Positions 43,836 to 52,379 of a stretch of DNA of 64,000 bases are shown one piece after another. Made by a program: the position numbers and the translations under genes. The first letter of the stretch is position 1. Every line of letters starts with the position of its first letter. Under the pieces are notes generated by a model, which was not told the DNA's origin, did no database searches, and saw nothing but the letters and a program-made list of their open reading frames with translations. This DNA is from Paenibacillus sp. Soil787 (GTDB taxonomy: Bacteria; Bacillota; Bacilli; Paenibacillales; NBRC-103111): positions 342,690-406,689 of the forward strand of contig NZ_LMSP01000034.1 of the NCBI RefSeq assembly GCF_001429545.1, read 5' to 3'.

Positions 43836-43862
43836 AAAAAAGTCTTATTCCTAGAAAAAAGT
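43836..43862. promoter_or_regulatory. Paired AAAAAAGT boxes upstream of the lyase gene (candidate AraC operator)
   Basis: AAAAAAGT at 43836-43843 and 43855-43862, 19 bases apart in the same direction. The same pair with the same spacing, in the opposite direction, lies at 47708-47738. Direct repeats about two helical turns apart are typical of AraC-type binding. Confidence 0.55.
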
Positions 43863-43966
43863 GAAATCTTCCGTCCTATATGGAATTTAAAAGTGTGGTT
43901 GAAGGAAATTCCCAAAGAACCTAATCTTAAACCAAGCACGAAACAATTCGAGAGGGGTAAGGAAAC

Positions 43967-46597
43967 ATGGGAGAGAAAAAGCAGCTCCGCGTGCATTGGA
44001 TGGAGGAAACTCTTCCAAACTCTTGCGGTGTTACATGGGGAGTTCCTTGGCACATAGGTGAATTGAATCGGTCGCAAGTCGGTGCTTTCACCCTTATTGA
44101 TCCGTCAGGAAACCCAATCGCGCTTCAAAGCTGGCCAACCGCTTATTGGCCTGACAGCAGCGTGAAATGGACAGCGCACGCCGCATCGTTCGATAAGCCT
44201 GAAAGTGAAGGCTATTCACTACAAGCCGCCGATGAACAGTCTTTAGAGATCCATACGAGATCCCGTTTGAAGGTTACACAATCGACTGATGAAGTGACCG
44301 TCGATACCGGAGTCATCCGGTGTATTGTTGGAAAACAAGGAAAGTCATTCATCCGTGCTCTATATCACGGGGAGAAACTAATCAGCTCGAATGGTTCGCT
44401 CGTCTGTATTCGCGAAGAACGACGGACGACATCGAGCGGCCGTCTTTATCAGGAAGAACTGTTTTGTGACGAGGTCATATCCGTAACGATCGAACAGGAA
44501 GGTCCATTACGGGTCGTGCTCATGGTGGAGGGCGAGCATATTTCCAAGGAAGGCGAACGTTCTTGGATCCCCTTCCGGCTGCGCCTGTATTTCTATGCCA
44601 ACCAAGCATCGATTCGGATTGTCCACACCTCATTGTTCAACGTTGATCCGCAGGAGGACTTCGTGAAAGGGCTTGGCATCTCTTTTGCTTTGCCGCTGCA
44701 AGCCCCCCTTTATAACAGGTACGTTCGTTTTGCGGGCGATACCGGCTTTTTCAGCGAATCGCCCCGGCATTTGTCGACATGGCGGACGAAAGGCGTCTAC
44801 ATGGACATGTTCTATCGCCAGCAATCAGGAGAAGCGATTGCATTCGATGATGAGAAGGATGCGAACTTCAAGGCCCTGCTGGATGATTCCGCTGCGTGGG
44901 ACAGCTATAAGTTAACGCAGCTTTCCGCCGACTCCTATTCTGTTGTCAAGCAAACAAATGGAGAATGCAGCTGGGTTAAGGCAGTCAGCGGTAACCGTGC
45001 GAATGGACTCGTTTATGCCGGAGACACTCACGGAGGGCTTGCAGCAGGGCTGCGCAATTTCTGGCAGAAGCATCCTTCGTCTTTGGAAGTAACGGGTATG
45101 ACGACAGATGAAGCCAAGCTAATACTCTGGTTCTGGTCGCCGGATGCTGCAGCTATGGATATGCGTCACTACGATACGACAACGTATGTTGAATCTGCCT
45201 ATGAAGGATCGGAAGAGCTGCGAAGTACACCTTATGGAATCGGAAATACGAACGAGCTTATGCTGTGGTGCTGCGATGGGACACCCGCTGCTGCCGACCT
45301 TGCGAACATGACCAAACATGTTCAAGCCCCGCCGCAGCTCTTATGCGAACCTGAACGTTATCATGATACGAACGTATTCGGTATCTGGAGCTTGCCCGAC
45401 CGCAGCACGTCTGCCAAAGTCTGGATCGAAGATCAACTCGACGCTTGTTTGAGCATCTACAAGCAAGAGGTTGAGCAGCGGCGATGGTACGGTTTCTGGG
45501 ACTATGGAGATTTCATGCATACGTACGATCCCGTACGGCACGAATGGCGATACGACGTAGGCGGTTTTGCCTGGCAGAACACCGAGCTTGTGCCGAACAT
45601 CTGGCTGTGGCTCTCGTTCTTGCGATCGGGACGAGCAGATTTATTCCGCATAGCTGAGGCAATGACGCGTCATACGAGTGAAGTGGATGTCTATCATCTC
45701 GGAGAATATGCAGGACTCGGTTCTCGGCATAACGTCGTTCACTGGGGTTGCGGATGCAAGGAAGCGCGTATCGCAATGGCGGGTTTGCACCGTTATTATT
45801 ACTTCTTAACTGCAGATGAACGTATTGGAGATATTTTGGAGGAAGTGGCCGATGCTGATTTCGCAACCGTCGGAATTGACCCGATGCGAGCCTATTTCCC
45901 GAAGGATGAGCATCCTACACACGTGAGGAGCGGTCCAGACTGGGCAGCCTTTAGCTCGAATTGGATGTCGCAATGGGAACGCTTTGAGAATTCGAAATAC
46001 CGGGAGAAGATCCTGCAAGGGATTAAGGACTTGAAGGCTGCACCGTTTCGGCTCTTATCAGGCACTACATTCGGATACGATCCGAACACCGGGATTCTTA
46101 CTCATATCAGCGACGGCAATTATGGCTATCATATGGTCATATCCTTTGGCGCTCCGCAAGTGTGGATAGAGCTTTCGCAGCTGCTCTCCGATCCTGAATG
46201 GGATGACATGCTCGTAGAATTTGGGGAATTCTATTACCTGGAACCCGAGGAAAAGTTAGCCCGCACGAATGGGGTTATCCATCCTAATCAATTCAGCTGG
46301 CCAATGTTTGCAGCATCGATGGCGGCCTACGCAGCTAACCGGCGCAATAATGCCGGTTTGGCTGCGAAAACATGGCGCATTATGCTGGAGAATCGTCTGC
46401 CGGGAGGCAACGAGGACTCGACGCGAACCTATCAAGTGCCGGAGCTCGCATACGTCCGACCTATTCAAGAGCTGCCGAGCATCACGACAAACGTAACGTC
46501 ACAATGGTCATTGAATGCGATTATGTGCTTGGAGCTGATCGGAAACGAGCTGCCAACCGAGCTGAATGATAAAATGCAAGGGGAGGAACTTTTTTGA
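43967..46597 (+). CDS. YetA-like exo-rhamnogalacturonan lyase family protein (PL26/PcRGLX-like)
   Basis: An 876-residue protein without a signal peptide, so probably cytoplasmic. The N-terminus (GVTWGVPWHIGEL, SWPTAYWPDSSVKWTAHA) matches the N-terminal RIFT-barrel of the PcRGLX/YetA family, and the centre (about 480-640) has the helical toroid with HTYDPVRHEWRYDVGGFAW and GEYAGLGSRHNVVHWGCGC. Bacillus YetA is of similar size and lies beside the lpl genes. It likely trims unsaturated rhamnogalacturonan oligomers from the end. The ribosome-binding site is GAGAGGGG; the GH105 gene overlaps its stop by 4 bases. Confidence 0.85.
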   Translation: MGEKKQLRVHWMEETLPNSCGVTWGVPWHIGELNRSQVGAFTLIDPSGNPIALQSWPTAYWPDSSVKWTAHAASFDKPESEGYSLQAADEQSLEIHTRSRLKVTQSTDEVTVDTGVIRCIVGKQGKSFIRALYHGEKLISSNGSLVCIREERRTTSSGRLYQEELFCDEVISVTIEQEGPLRVVLMVEGEHISKEGERSWIPFRLRLYFYANQASIRIVHTSLFNVDPQEDFVKGLGISFALPLQAPLYNRYVRFAGDTGFFSESPRHLSTWRTKGVYMDMFYRQQSGEAIAFDDEKDANFKALLDDSAAWDSYKLTQLSADSYSVVKQTNGECSWVKAVSGNRANGLVYAGDTHGGLAAGLRNFWQKHPSSLEVTGMTTDEAKLILWFWSPDAAAMDMRHYDTTTYVESAYEGSEELRSTPYGIGNTNELMLWCCDGTPAAADLANMTKHVQAPPQLLCEPERYHDTNVFGIWSLPDRSTSAKVWIEDQLDACLSIYKQEVEQRRWYGFWDYGDFMHTYDPVRHEWRYDVGGFAWQNTELVPNIWLWLSFLRSGRADLFRIAEAMTRHTSEVDVYHLGEYAGLGSRHNVVHWGCGCKEARIAMAGLHRYYYFLTADERIGDILEEVADADFATVGIDPMRAYFPKDEHPTHVRSGPDWAAFSSNWMSQWERFENSKYREKILQGIKDLKAAPFRLLSGTTFGYDPNTGILTHISDGNYGYHMVISFGAPQVWIELSQLLSDPEWDDMLVEFGEFYYLEPEEKLARTNGVIHPNQFSWPMFAASMAAYAANRRNNAGLAAKTWRIMLENRLPGGNEDSTRTYQVPELAYVRPIQELPSITTNVTSQWSLNAIMCLELIGNELPTELNDKMQGEELF

Positions 46598-47652
46598 AAT
46601 ACGTAACGATGAATGAAACGGAAATTAAACAAGCGGTCGACAGGCTCGTAACCAGAACGTTTCAGATGGATATGACATGGGATTGGCCCGCCGGAGTCGC
46701 TTTCTACGGCGTAGGCCAAGCTTATCTGGCTACCGGTGAATCTAAGTATTTGGATCAATTGCAAGCGTGGATCGATGAGCAGTTGGAGGACGGTATTCCT
46801 ACGTTAACCGTCAACGCTGTATCCATCGGTCATACATTGCTTACACTGCACGAACAAACCAAATCTGAACGGTATCTGGACGCAGCCGTTCAGATGGCGG
46901 AATTTTTGAGGACGGATGCGGTTCGATTCGCTGATGGCGTATTCCAGCACACCGTATCGCAAAATTACGATTTCCCGCAGCAGGCTTGGGTAGATACGAT
47001 GTTTATGGCCGGATATTTTCTCATCCGCATTGGTACTTTACTTGATAGAAACGATTGGCTGGAAGATGGCTTACTGCAGTACCATGCACACGAGCGTTTC
47101 TTGCAGGATCGTGAAACGAATCTGTATGTTCACGGTTGGGACCATATCGCCCAGAACAACATGTCCGCTGTCTATTGGGCGCGCGGCAATTCGTGGGCAG
47201 CTTATACGATGTCCGAAGCGCTTCATATCGTAGAAGTCACACATCCGTCCTATATGAAAATGTACGATTCGCTGCGTGATCAACTTAGCAGCATCGTCCG
47301 GCTCCAATCCGATCAAGGGCTCTGGCGCACCGTGCTGAACGATCCGACCGCTTATGAGGAAACATCGGGCTCTGCGGGTCTTGCTGCCGGATTGATTCGA
47401 TATAACGAAGCTATCGGCGCCCCTATGTACAATAAATATATTCAGAAGGCCGTACCTGCCGTATTATCGAAAATTTCGAATAACGGTACCGTATTGGACG
47501 TATCGGCTGGAACCGCTGTTATGAAAGACGCAGACGGCTATAAAGGGGTCGCTCATGAACGGATTCAAGGCTGGGGACAGGGGCTGGCATTGGTATTCCT
47601 CTCTTCACTTCTAACGTACAAATGGGTAAAAGACATTTCACAGGACGAGTAA
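46594..47652 (+). CDS. GH105 unsaturated rhamnogalacturonyl hydrolase (YteR/YesR-like)
   Basis: A 352-residue cytoplasmic enzyme of the (alpha/alpha)6 barrel type. Family signatures are WVDTMFMAGYFLIRIG, with the conserved aspartate, HGWDHIAQNNMS and WARGNSWAAYTM. It removes the 4,5-unsaturated galacturonic acid left at the non-reducing end after lyase action. The start is TTG 46594, overlapping the previous stop (TTGA) with GGGGAGG upstream, so translation is coupled. Length matches YesR (344) and YteR (373). It completes intracellular breakdown of the products imported by the ABC system downstream. Confidence 0.92.
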   Translation: MKYVTMNETEIKQAVDRLVTRTFQMDMTWDWPAGVAFYGVGQAYLATGESKYLDQLQAWIDEQLEDGIPTLTVNAVSIGHTLLTLHEQTKSERYLDAAVQMAEFLRTDAVRFADGVFQHTVSQNYDFPQQAWVDTMFMAGYFLIRIGTLLDRNDWLEDGLLQYHAHERFLQDRETNLYVHGWDHIAQNNMSAVYWARGNSWAAYTMSEALHIVEVTHPSYMKMYDSLRDQLSSIVRLQSDQGLWRTVLNDPTAYEETSGSAGLAAGLIRYNEAIGAPMYNKYIQKAVPAVLSKISNNGTVLDVSAGTAVMKDADGYKGVAHERIQGWGQGLALVFLSSLLTYKWVKDISQDE

Positions 47653-47707
47653 TGGAATTGTTCAACTCATTCACAGCTTTGGGAGCTGCTGGATCTTGTT
47701 TTGCTAG

Positions 47708-47738
47708 TCATACTTTTTTTCTCGGTTCATACTTTTTT
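47708..47738. promoter_or_regulatory. Paired TCATACTTTTTT boxes upstream of the importer genes (candidate AraC operator)
   Basis: TCATACTTTTTT at 47708 and 47727, 19 bases apart; on the minus strand these are AAAAAAGTATGA boxes, matching the pair at 43836-43862 in both sequence and spacing. Confidence 0.6.
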
Positions 47739-47740
47739 GG

Positions 47741-47754
47741 AGAAAGCGGTTTCA
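47741..47754 (+). promoter_or_regulatory. Candidate CcpA cre site
   Basis: AGAAAGCGGTTTCA fits the catabolite-responsive element pattern except at the first base. It lies right beside the AraC boxes and about 80 bases before the permease start, the expected place for glucose repression of a sugar importer. Confidence 0.5.
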
Positions 47755-47836
47755 AAATAGTGTTATTGTCAGAAATATTTGAATCTTATAGTGTTTAACT
47801 TACAAAGCCGCAAGCTAAAAGTGAAGGAGTGAGAAC

Positions 47837-48805
47837 ATGATCAAAGCATCAGGTGCTGAACAACACACAGTGCCTGTCCCAGCAGTAGTAACTTCCAAGC
47901 GCAACACACTAATTCGCAAAGTATTAAGAGATAAATATTTGCTGCTTCTGCTGCTGCCGGGATTGGCCTATTTTATTATTTTTAAATATGTTCCCATGTG
48001 GGGGGTTCTGCTTGCCTTCAAAAATTATCAGCCTTACGTCGGTTTTTTTAAAAGCGAGTGGGTTGGATTCGATAACTTTAAGCAATTCTTTCAAGATCCC
48101 GTATTTTTCAGATTGATACGCAACACGCTTTTGCTTGGCTTATACGATATGGTGTTTTTCTTCCCGGCACCGATCATACTGGCTATCTTGTTAAACGAAG
48201 TCCGTAAATCTTTTTACAAACGCTTTATTCAATCGCTGATTTATATCCCGCATTTTATTTCGATGGTTATCGTTGCAAGTATTTCCTATCTGCTTTTGAC
48301 GACAGAAGGTGGAGTCATTAATGAAGTGATGCTTAAGCTATTTGGGTATAAAATCGACTTTCTTACCAGTGAAAATTGGTTTCGTCCCATGATCATCACA
48401 CAGAGTATTTGGAAAGAGATGGGTTGGGGAACGATCATCTTCCTCGCGGCGCTTGCGGGGGTGGATCAAGAGCAGTATGAAGCGGCCATCGTTGATGGAG
48501 CAAACCGATTTCGCCAACTTTGGCACATTACGCTTCCAGCCATTCAGGGAACGATCATTGTCGTACTGATTCTGCGAATGGGTCACTTTATGGACCGTGG
48601 ATTTGAACAAGTTTTATTAATGATCAACCCGCTTAACAGGCCTGTGGCCGATGTGTTTGACACGTATGTTTACACGGCGGGAATTGTACAGGGCGCTTTC
48701 AGCTATAGTGCGGCAGTAGGGTTATTTAAAGCCATCATCGGTGTCATTCTCGTTTTTTCAACTAATTATTTAGCCAAAAGGGCTGGGCATTCCGGCATAT
48801 TTTAA
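47837..48805 (+). CDS. lplB: ABC transporter permease, LplB-type
   Basis: A 322-residue permease with six membrane helices and the EAA loop EQYEAAIVDGANRFRQLWHI (about 216-235) that docks onto the ATPase. The N-terminal KYLLLLLLPGLAYFIIFKYVPMWG segment is the LplB/YtcP-type signature of carbohydrate uptake-1 family permeases. It would import oligosaccharides with the LplC-type permease (49683) and lipoprotein (50625). No ATPase is in the window, so a shared MsmX-like ATPase is probably used. An 870-base repeat region separates it from lplC. Confidence 0.9.
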   Translation: MIKASGAEQHTVPVPAVVTSKRNTLIRKVLRDKYLLLLLLPGLAYFIIFKYVPMWGVLLAFKNYQPYVGFFKSEWVGFDNFKQFFQDPVFFRLIRNTLLLGLYDMVFFFPAPIILAILLNEVRKSFYKRFIQSLIYIPHFISMVIVASISYLLLTTEGGVINEVMLKLFGYKIDFLTSENWFRPMIITQSIWKEMGWGTIIFLAALAGVDQEQYEAAIVDGANRFRQLWHITLPAIQGTIIVVLILRMGHFMDRGFEQVLLMINPLNRPVADVFDTYVYTAGIVQGAFSYSAAVGLFKAIIGVILVFSTNYLAKRAGHSGIF

Positions 48806-48860
48806 CTTTAAGCTGATGCTTACCAAGTCAGTTTTGCTATCGTTGAAAACTCAGCACATT

Positions 48861-49205
48861 AAATAAGAGTCTCTGGAGACTCCTATTATCCATCATTAGC
48901 CACTTTTTGTTGAAATAAAAGCTTTTGGAGGCTCTTATTTCCACGGAATGCTCCGTATGCGCTATGTTCGGCATCAAATAAGAGTCTCTGGAGACTCTTA
49001 TTATCCATCATTAGCACTTTTTGTTGAAATAAAAGCTTCTGGAGGCTCTAATTTCCACGGAATGCTCCCTATGCGCTGTGTTCGGCATCAAATAAGAGTC
49101 TTTGGAGACTCCTATTGCCCATCATTAGCCACTTTTTGTTGAAATAGAAGCTTTTGGAGGCTCTTATTTCCACGGAATGCTCTGTATGTGCGCTGTGTTC
49201 GGCAC
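48861..49205. repeat. Three tandem 115-bp repeats with two palindromes each
   Basis: Copies start at 48861, 48976 and 49090. Each carries AATAAGAGTCTC-TG-GAGACTCTTATT (perfect in copy 2) and the related AATAAAAGCTTTTGGAGGCT...ATT, linked by CCATCATTAGCCACTTTTTG. They lie inside the interval between the two permease genes. Confidence 0.9.
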
Positions 49206-49386
49206 AAGGATAAACGACTCCGTCGTCCTTCAGGGACGAGCGCGTTTGTCAAGGTAAACCTCTACCCTCGGCCATTCAAAGATGAGCGACCGCATTTACC
49301 GAGGAGAGACTTTGGTCTACGACCAAAGATCCCTATATGCTCGCTGAGGTTGCTGGATGAATGAATCCCTATTTGCGGTAGAATAA

Positions 49387-49571
49387 TGTTGTAAAAAATG
49401 CAACAATTGCTGCCTAAATCTCGCCTATCTCCCTTCGATGTTGCATAATGTACAACAATTTGGCCCAATATAGACCATTACGCAACAAATTTGCTCAAAA
49501 TGTTGTACGAAATGCAACTTCAAGTTGCAAAATAGCCTTTTGGCGTGTGAATTGTTGTAGAAAATACAACA
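49387..49571. repeat. Four GTTGTA/TGCAAC palindromes
   Basis: TGTTGTAAAAAATGCAACA (49387), GTTGCATAATGTACAACAA (49440), TGTTGTACGAAATGCAAC (49501) and TTGTTGTAGAAAATACAACA (49553). A segment around 49525-49575 recurs in reverse at 63629-63673. Confidence 0.8.
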
Positions 49572-49682
49572 TTGTTATCCACGAAAGCTGAATGACTCTA
49601 AAATCGCATTTTGGAGTTATGAATTCCAAATTATATGCTGAAGAAAGTTTTGCCATCGCAAAACTCTTAGGAGGAGAGCACG

Positions 49683-50564
49683 ATGAACACGCGTCACTCG
49701 TCAGTAGGTGAAAAATTGTTTGATATCGCCAATTACCTGTTTCTTGCTATTGTTGCCCTCACTATGATCCTTCCGGTCATGTATATCGTGGCAGGGTCGT
49801 TCGCAAGCGATCTCGAAATTGGAAGCAGATCCTTTTTCCTTATTCCCAAACACATCACATTCGATGCTTACAAGTTCGTTTTTAAAGATAACACTTTACC
49901 GCGAAGTTTATTCGTATCGGTATTCATAACCGTTGGGGGAACTCTTGTCAATCTATTCTTTACCTTTACGATGGCCTATGCTTTATCGCGGAGGCACATG
50001 ATCGGCCGGAATGTTGTTTTGAACATCATCATCTTCACGATGGTATTTAGCGGCGGGATTATTCCTACTTATCTAGTTGTTAAAGGCTTAGGACTGTTGA
50101 ACTCCTACTGGGCCGTCATGCTGCCTGTAGCTATCAACGCCTTTAACTTGATTGTCGTGAAATCATTTTTCCAAGAAATCCCTAACGAACTGATTGAATC
50201 GGCCCGAATTGACGGGAGTAACGATATAGGCGTGCTGTGGCGAATTGTTTTACCGCTCTCCAAACCGGTTATTGCAACATTCGCTCTCTTCTACGCCGTT
50301 GCCCATTGGAACGATTTCTTTAATTCCCTGATCTATTTATCAGACGCCAAAAAGTGGCCGATGCAGGTTCTCCTGCGGCAAATTGTACTTCTAGCAACTG
50401 GCTCGCTAGAAATGGGAACGTACGATCCCACCTATGTGAAGCCACCGGATCAATCGATTAAAATGGCGATCATCGTCGTCGGTACATTACCGATATTGAT
50501 GGTTTACCCGTTTATTCAAAAGTATTTTGCCAAAGGGGTTTTAATTGGTGCTGTAAAAGGGTGA
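49683..50564 (+). CDS. lplC: ABC transporter permease, LplC-type
   Basis: A 293-residue permease with six helices and the EAA loop ELIESARIDGSNDIGVLWRI (about 179-198). The sequence FSGGIIPTYLVVKGLGLLNS and the C-terminal PFIQKYFAKGVLIGAVKG are the usual LplC/YtcP-type ending. AGGAGGAG precedes the ATG. It pairs with the LplB-type permease and feeds the same intracellular rhamnogalacturonan pathway. It is followed after 60 bases by the binding-protein gene. Confidence 0.92.
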   Translation: MNTRHSSVGEKLFDIANYLFLAIVALTMILPVMYIVAGSFASDLEIGSRSFFLIPKHITFDAYKFVFKDNTLPRSLFVSVFITVGGTLVNLFFTFTMAYALSRRHMIGRNVVLNIIIFTMVFSGGIIPTYLVVKGLGLLNSYWAVMLPVAINAFNLIVVKSFFQEIPNELIESARIDGSNDIGVLWRIVLPLSKPVIATFALFYAVAHWNDFFNSLIYLSDAKKWPMQVLLRQIVLLATGSLEMGTYDPTYVKPPDQSIKMAIIVVGTLPILMVYPFIQKYFAKGVLIGAVKG

Positions 50565-50624
50565 ATGCTTTATACCCATCATATACAGGTACATTTTCGA
50601 AATGACAAAGGGAGGAAAAAGAAT

Positions 50625-52181
50625 ATGAATTGGGATAAAAAGAAAAAATCATTGTTTGCCGCAACCAGCATCTTATTGGCAGTTACAGCAATAACGGGGT
50701 GCAGCTCGGGTACTAATGGATCTAAAGCGACAGACACCCCTAAGACGACAGCAGGAGCGACGACCGCTTCAAAAGAAAAGCCATTCCCCATCAGTGTCAT
50801 GTTAAAAAGCTACAACAATGACATCGCGACAGCAGAAAGTAAAGTTTGGAAAAAAATCGAAGAATACACGAACACAAAATTGGATCTACAATTCACTCCA
50901 GATACAAGTTACAGCGATAAGCTGAATATTGCACTTGCTTCCGGATCCCTGCCTACTCTAGTATTCGTGAATAATGCCAAAATATCCGCTGTTGCCAACG
51001 CCATCAATGGAGGCGCGTTCTGGGAGATAGGTCCTTATCTCAAAGATTATCCGAATCTCAGTAAGGCGAATCCCACCGTTCTTAACAATACGTCGGTAAA
51101 CGGTAAATACTATGGTCTCTACGTATCCAGACCGATCGGCCGGATGGGGATAAACTACCGTAAAGACTGGCTGGACAATTTAGGTATGCAGGAACCGAAA
51201 ACTATCGGTGATTTTTACAATATGTTAAAGGCATTCGCTACTAAGGATCCCGATAAAAACGGTAAAGACGACACCTATGGCATGGTCGTAACCAAATTCG
51301 GGGGGCCATGGGATATTATGCAAACATGGTTCGGCGCTCCGAATAAATGGGGTGAGAAAGACGGTAAGCTTGTTCCCGCTCATTTGACGCCGGAGTACTT
51401 GGAAGCACTCAAATTCTTCAAAAAATTGTATGATGAGAAGTTAGTGAATCAAGATTTTGCGGTATACGATTCGGCGAAATGGAATGATCCGATTATTAAC
51501 AGCCAAGCAGGTGTGGCGATTGACGTTACGGAACGTTCTTATCAAATCGATGAGAAAATGAAACAAATCAATCCGAAGGGCAGTATTGATATTATTGGTG
51601 CTGTAAGCGGCCCTACCGGTCTTCATAATTTGCCGACTGCCGGACACAACGGCATGTTCTTAGTCTCCAAATCAGCTGTTAAAACAGAGGCCGATCTCAA
51701 AAAGGTGCTTACCTTCCTAGATAAGACCAACGATAAAGAAATGCAAGCTTTAATCAATTATGGTCTCGAAGGCACTCATTATAAAGTGGAAGACGGTAAA
51801 CTGGTTACGCTTATCCTTCAAACTGATCCTATGGCCCCTGATATCAATAACAAGGGTATCAACCAAATTTTATCTTCAATTCCATACATTGTGCCTGATA
51901 TGTTTAAACCGTCTACACCGCTTCGCGCTAAGGCGGTCGATGTGCAAAAAGCAAATGAAAAAATCATTATTGTAAATCCAGGAGAACCCTTTACTACCGC
52001 TACCTATACACAAAAAGGGGCGCAGTTAGATCAAATTGTTGAAGACGCAAGAACGAAATTCATTGTCGGTAAAATCGATGAAGCCGGCTATAAAGCAGAC
52101 ATGGAATTATGGAAAAAAAGCGGTGGCGATGCCTATACCAAAGAAATGAGCGATGCCTACGCCGCCAGCAAGGCTAAGTAA
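50625..52181 (+). CDS. lplA: Extracellular sugar-binding lipoprotein, LplA-type
   Basis: A 518-residue binding protein. ATG 50625 (MNWDKKKKSLFAATSILLAV) has GGGAGG upstream and gives a lipoprotein signal ending in the lipobox ITGC; a 20-codon longer frame lacks support. After a Thr/Ala/Lys-rich linker comes a large two-lobed substrate-binding fold (VMLKSYNND, GINYRKDWLDNLGMQEPKT). The family binds oligosaccharides for paired LplB/LplC permeases. A 14-bp hairpin just after the stop could stabilise this part of the mRNA, in line with the high level of binding protein usually needed. Confidence 0.92.
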   Translation: MNWDKKKKSLFAATSILLAVTAITGCSSGTNGSKATDTPKTTAGATTASKEKPFPISVMLKSYNNDIATAESKVWKKIEEYTNTKLDLQFTPDTSYSDKLNIALASGSLPTLVFVNNAKISAVANAINGGAFWEIGPYLKDYPNLSKANPTVLNNTSVNGKYYGLYVSRPIGRMGINYRKDWLDNLGMQEPKTIGDFYNMLKAFATKDPDKNGKDDTYGMVVTKFGGPWDIMQTWFGAPNKWGEKDGKLVPAHLTPEYLEALKFFKKLYDEKLVNQDFAVYDSAKWNDPIINSQAGVAIDVTERSYQIDEKMKQINPKGSIDIIGAVSGPTGLHNLPTAGHNGMFLVSKSAVKTEADLKKVLTFLDKTNDKEMQALINYGLEGTHYKVEDGKLVTLILQTDPMAPDINNKGINQILSSIPYIVPDMFKPSTPLRAKAVDVQKANEKIIIVNPGEPFTTATYTQKGAQLDQIVEDARTKFIVGKIDEAGYKADMELWKKSGGDAYTKEMSDAYAASKAK

Positions 52182-52207
52182 GTAAGCGAACAAAAATACG
52201 CTTCGTA

Positions 52208-52244
52208 GATAAGGTCCAGTCGTTCAATATGACTGGACTTTATC
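52208..52244 (+). promoter_or_regulatory. Intercistronic stem-loop after the binding-protein gene
   Basis: A 14-bp stem GATAAGGTCCAGTC/GACTGGACTTTATC with one G-T pair and a 9-base loop, not followed by a T tract but by AAAGGAG of the next gene. It may protect the upstream message or weaken read-through. Confidence 0.7.
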
Positions 52245-52262
52245 TCGAAAGGAGCAGAAACG

Positions 52263-52379
52263 ATGACAATGGCAATAACCAGAGGCGGCAAAGGAACGGT
52301 TTGGCCTTCGGGATACGGTAACTTGTACATGGTCGATATGCCGGCATTCGAATCATTGCCAGAGATGCCAGAGACATGA
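52263..52379 (+). CDS. 38-residue small protein, translationally coupled to the sulfatase
   Basis: ATG 52263 has an ideal ribosome-binding site (AAAGGAG, 7 bases) and encodes MTMAITRGGKGTVWPSGYGN to a stop at 52379 that overlaps the sulfatase ATG by 4 bases. The sulfatase has no ribosome-binding site of its own, so this small frame probably serves to bring ribosomes to it. The peptide resembles no family known to me; it may also be the leftover start of a lost gene. Confidence 0.6.
   Translation: MTMAITRGGKGTVWPSGYGNLYMVDMPAFESLPEMPET

Noticed and set aside
48948..49142. 64-codon rightward frame between the permeases
   Set aside because: It is a translation of the tandem repeats, with the same peptide block appearing twice.
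48861..49205. Possible CRISPR array
   Set aside because: Only three units with the whole 115-bp unit repeated; there are no unique spacers between short constant repeats.
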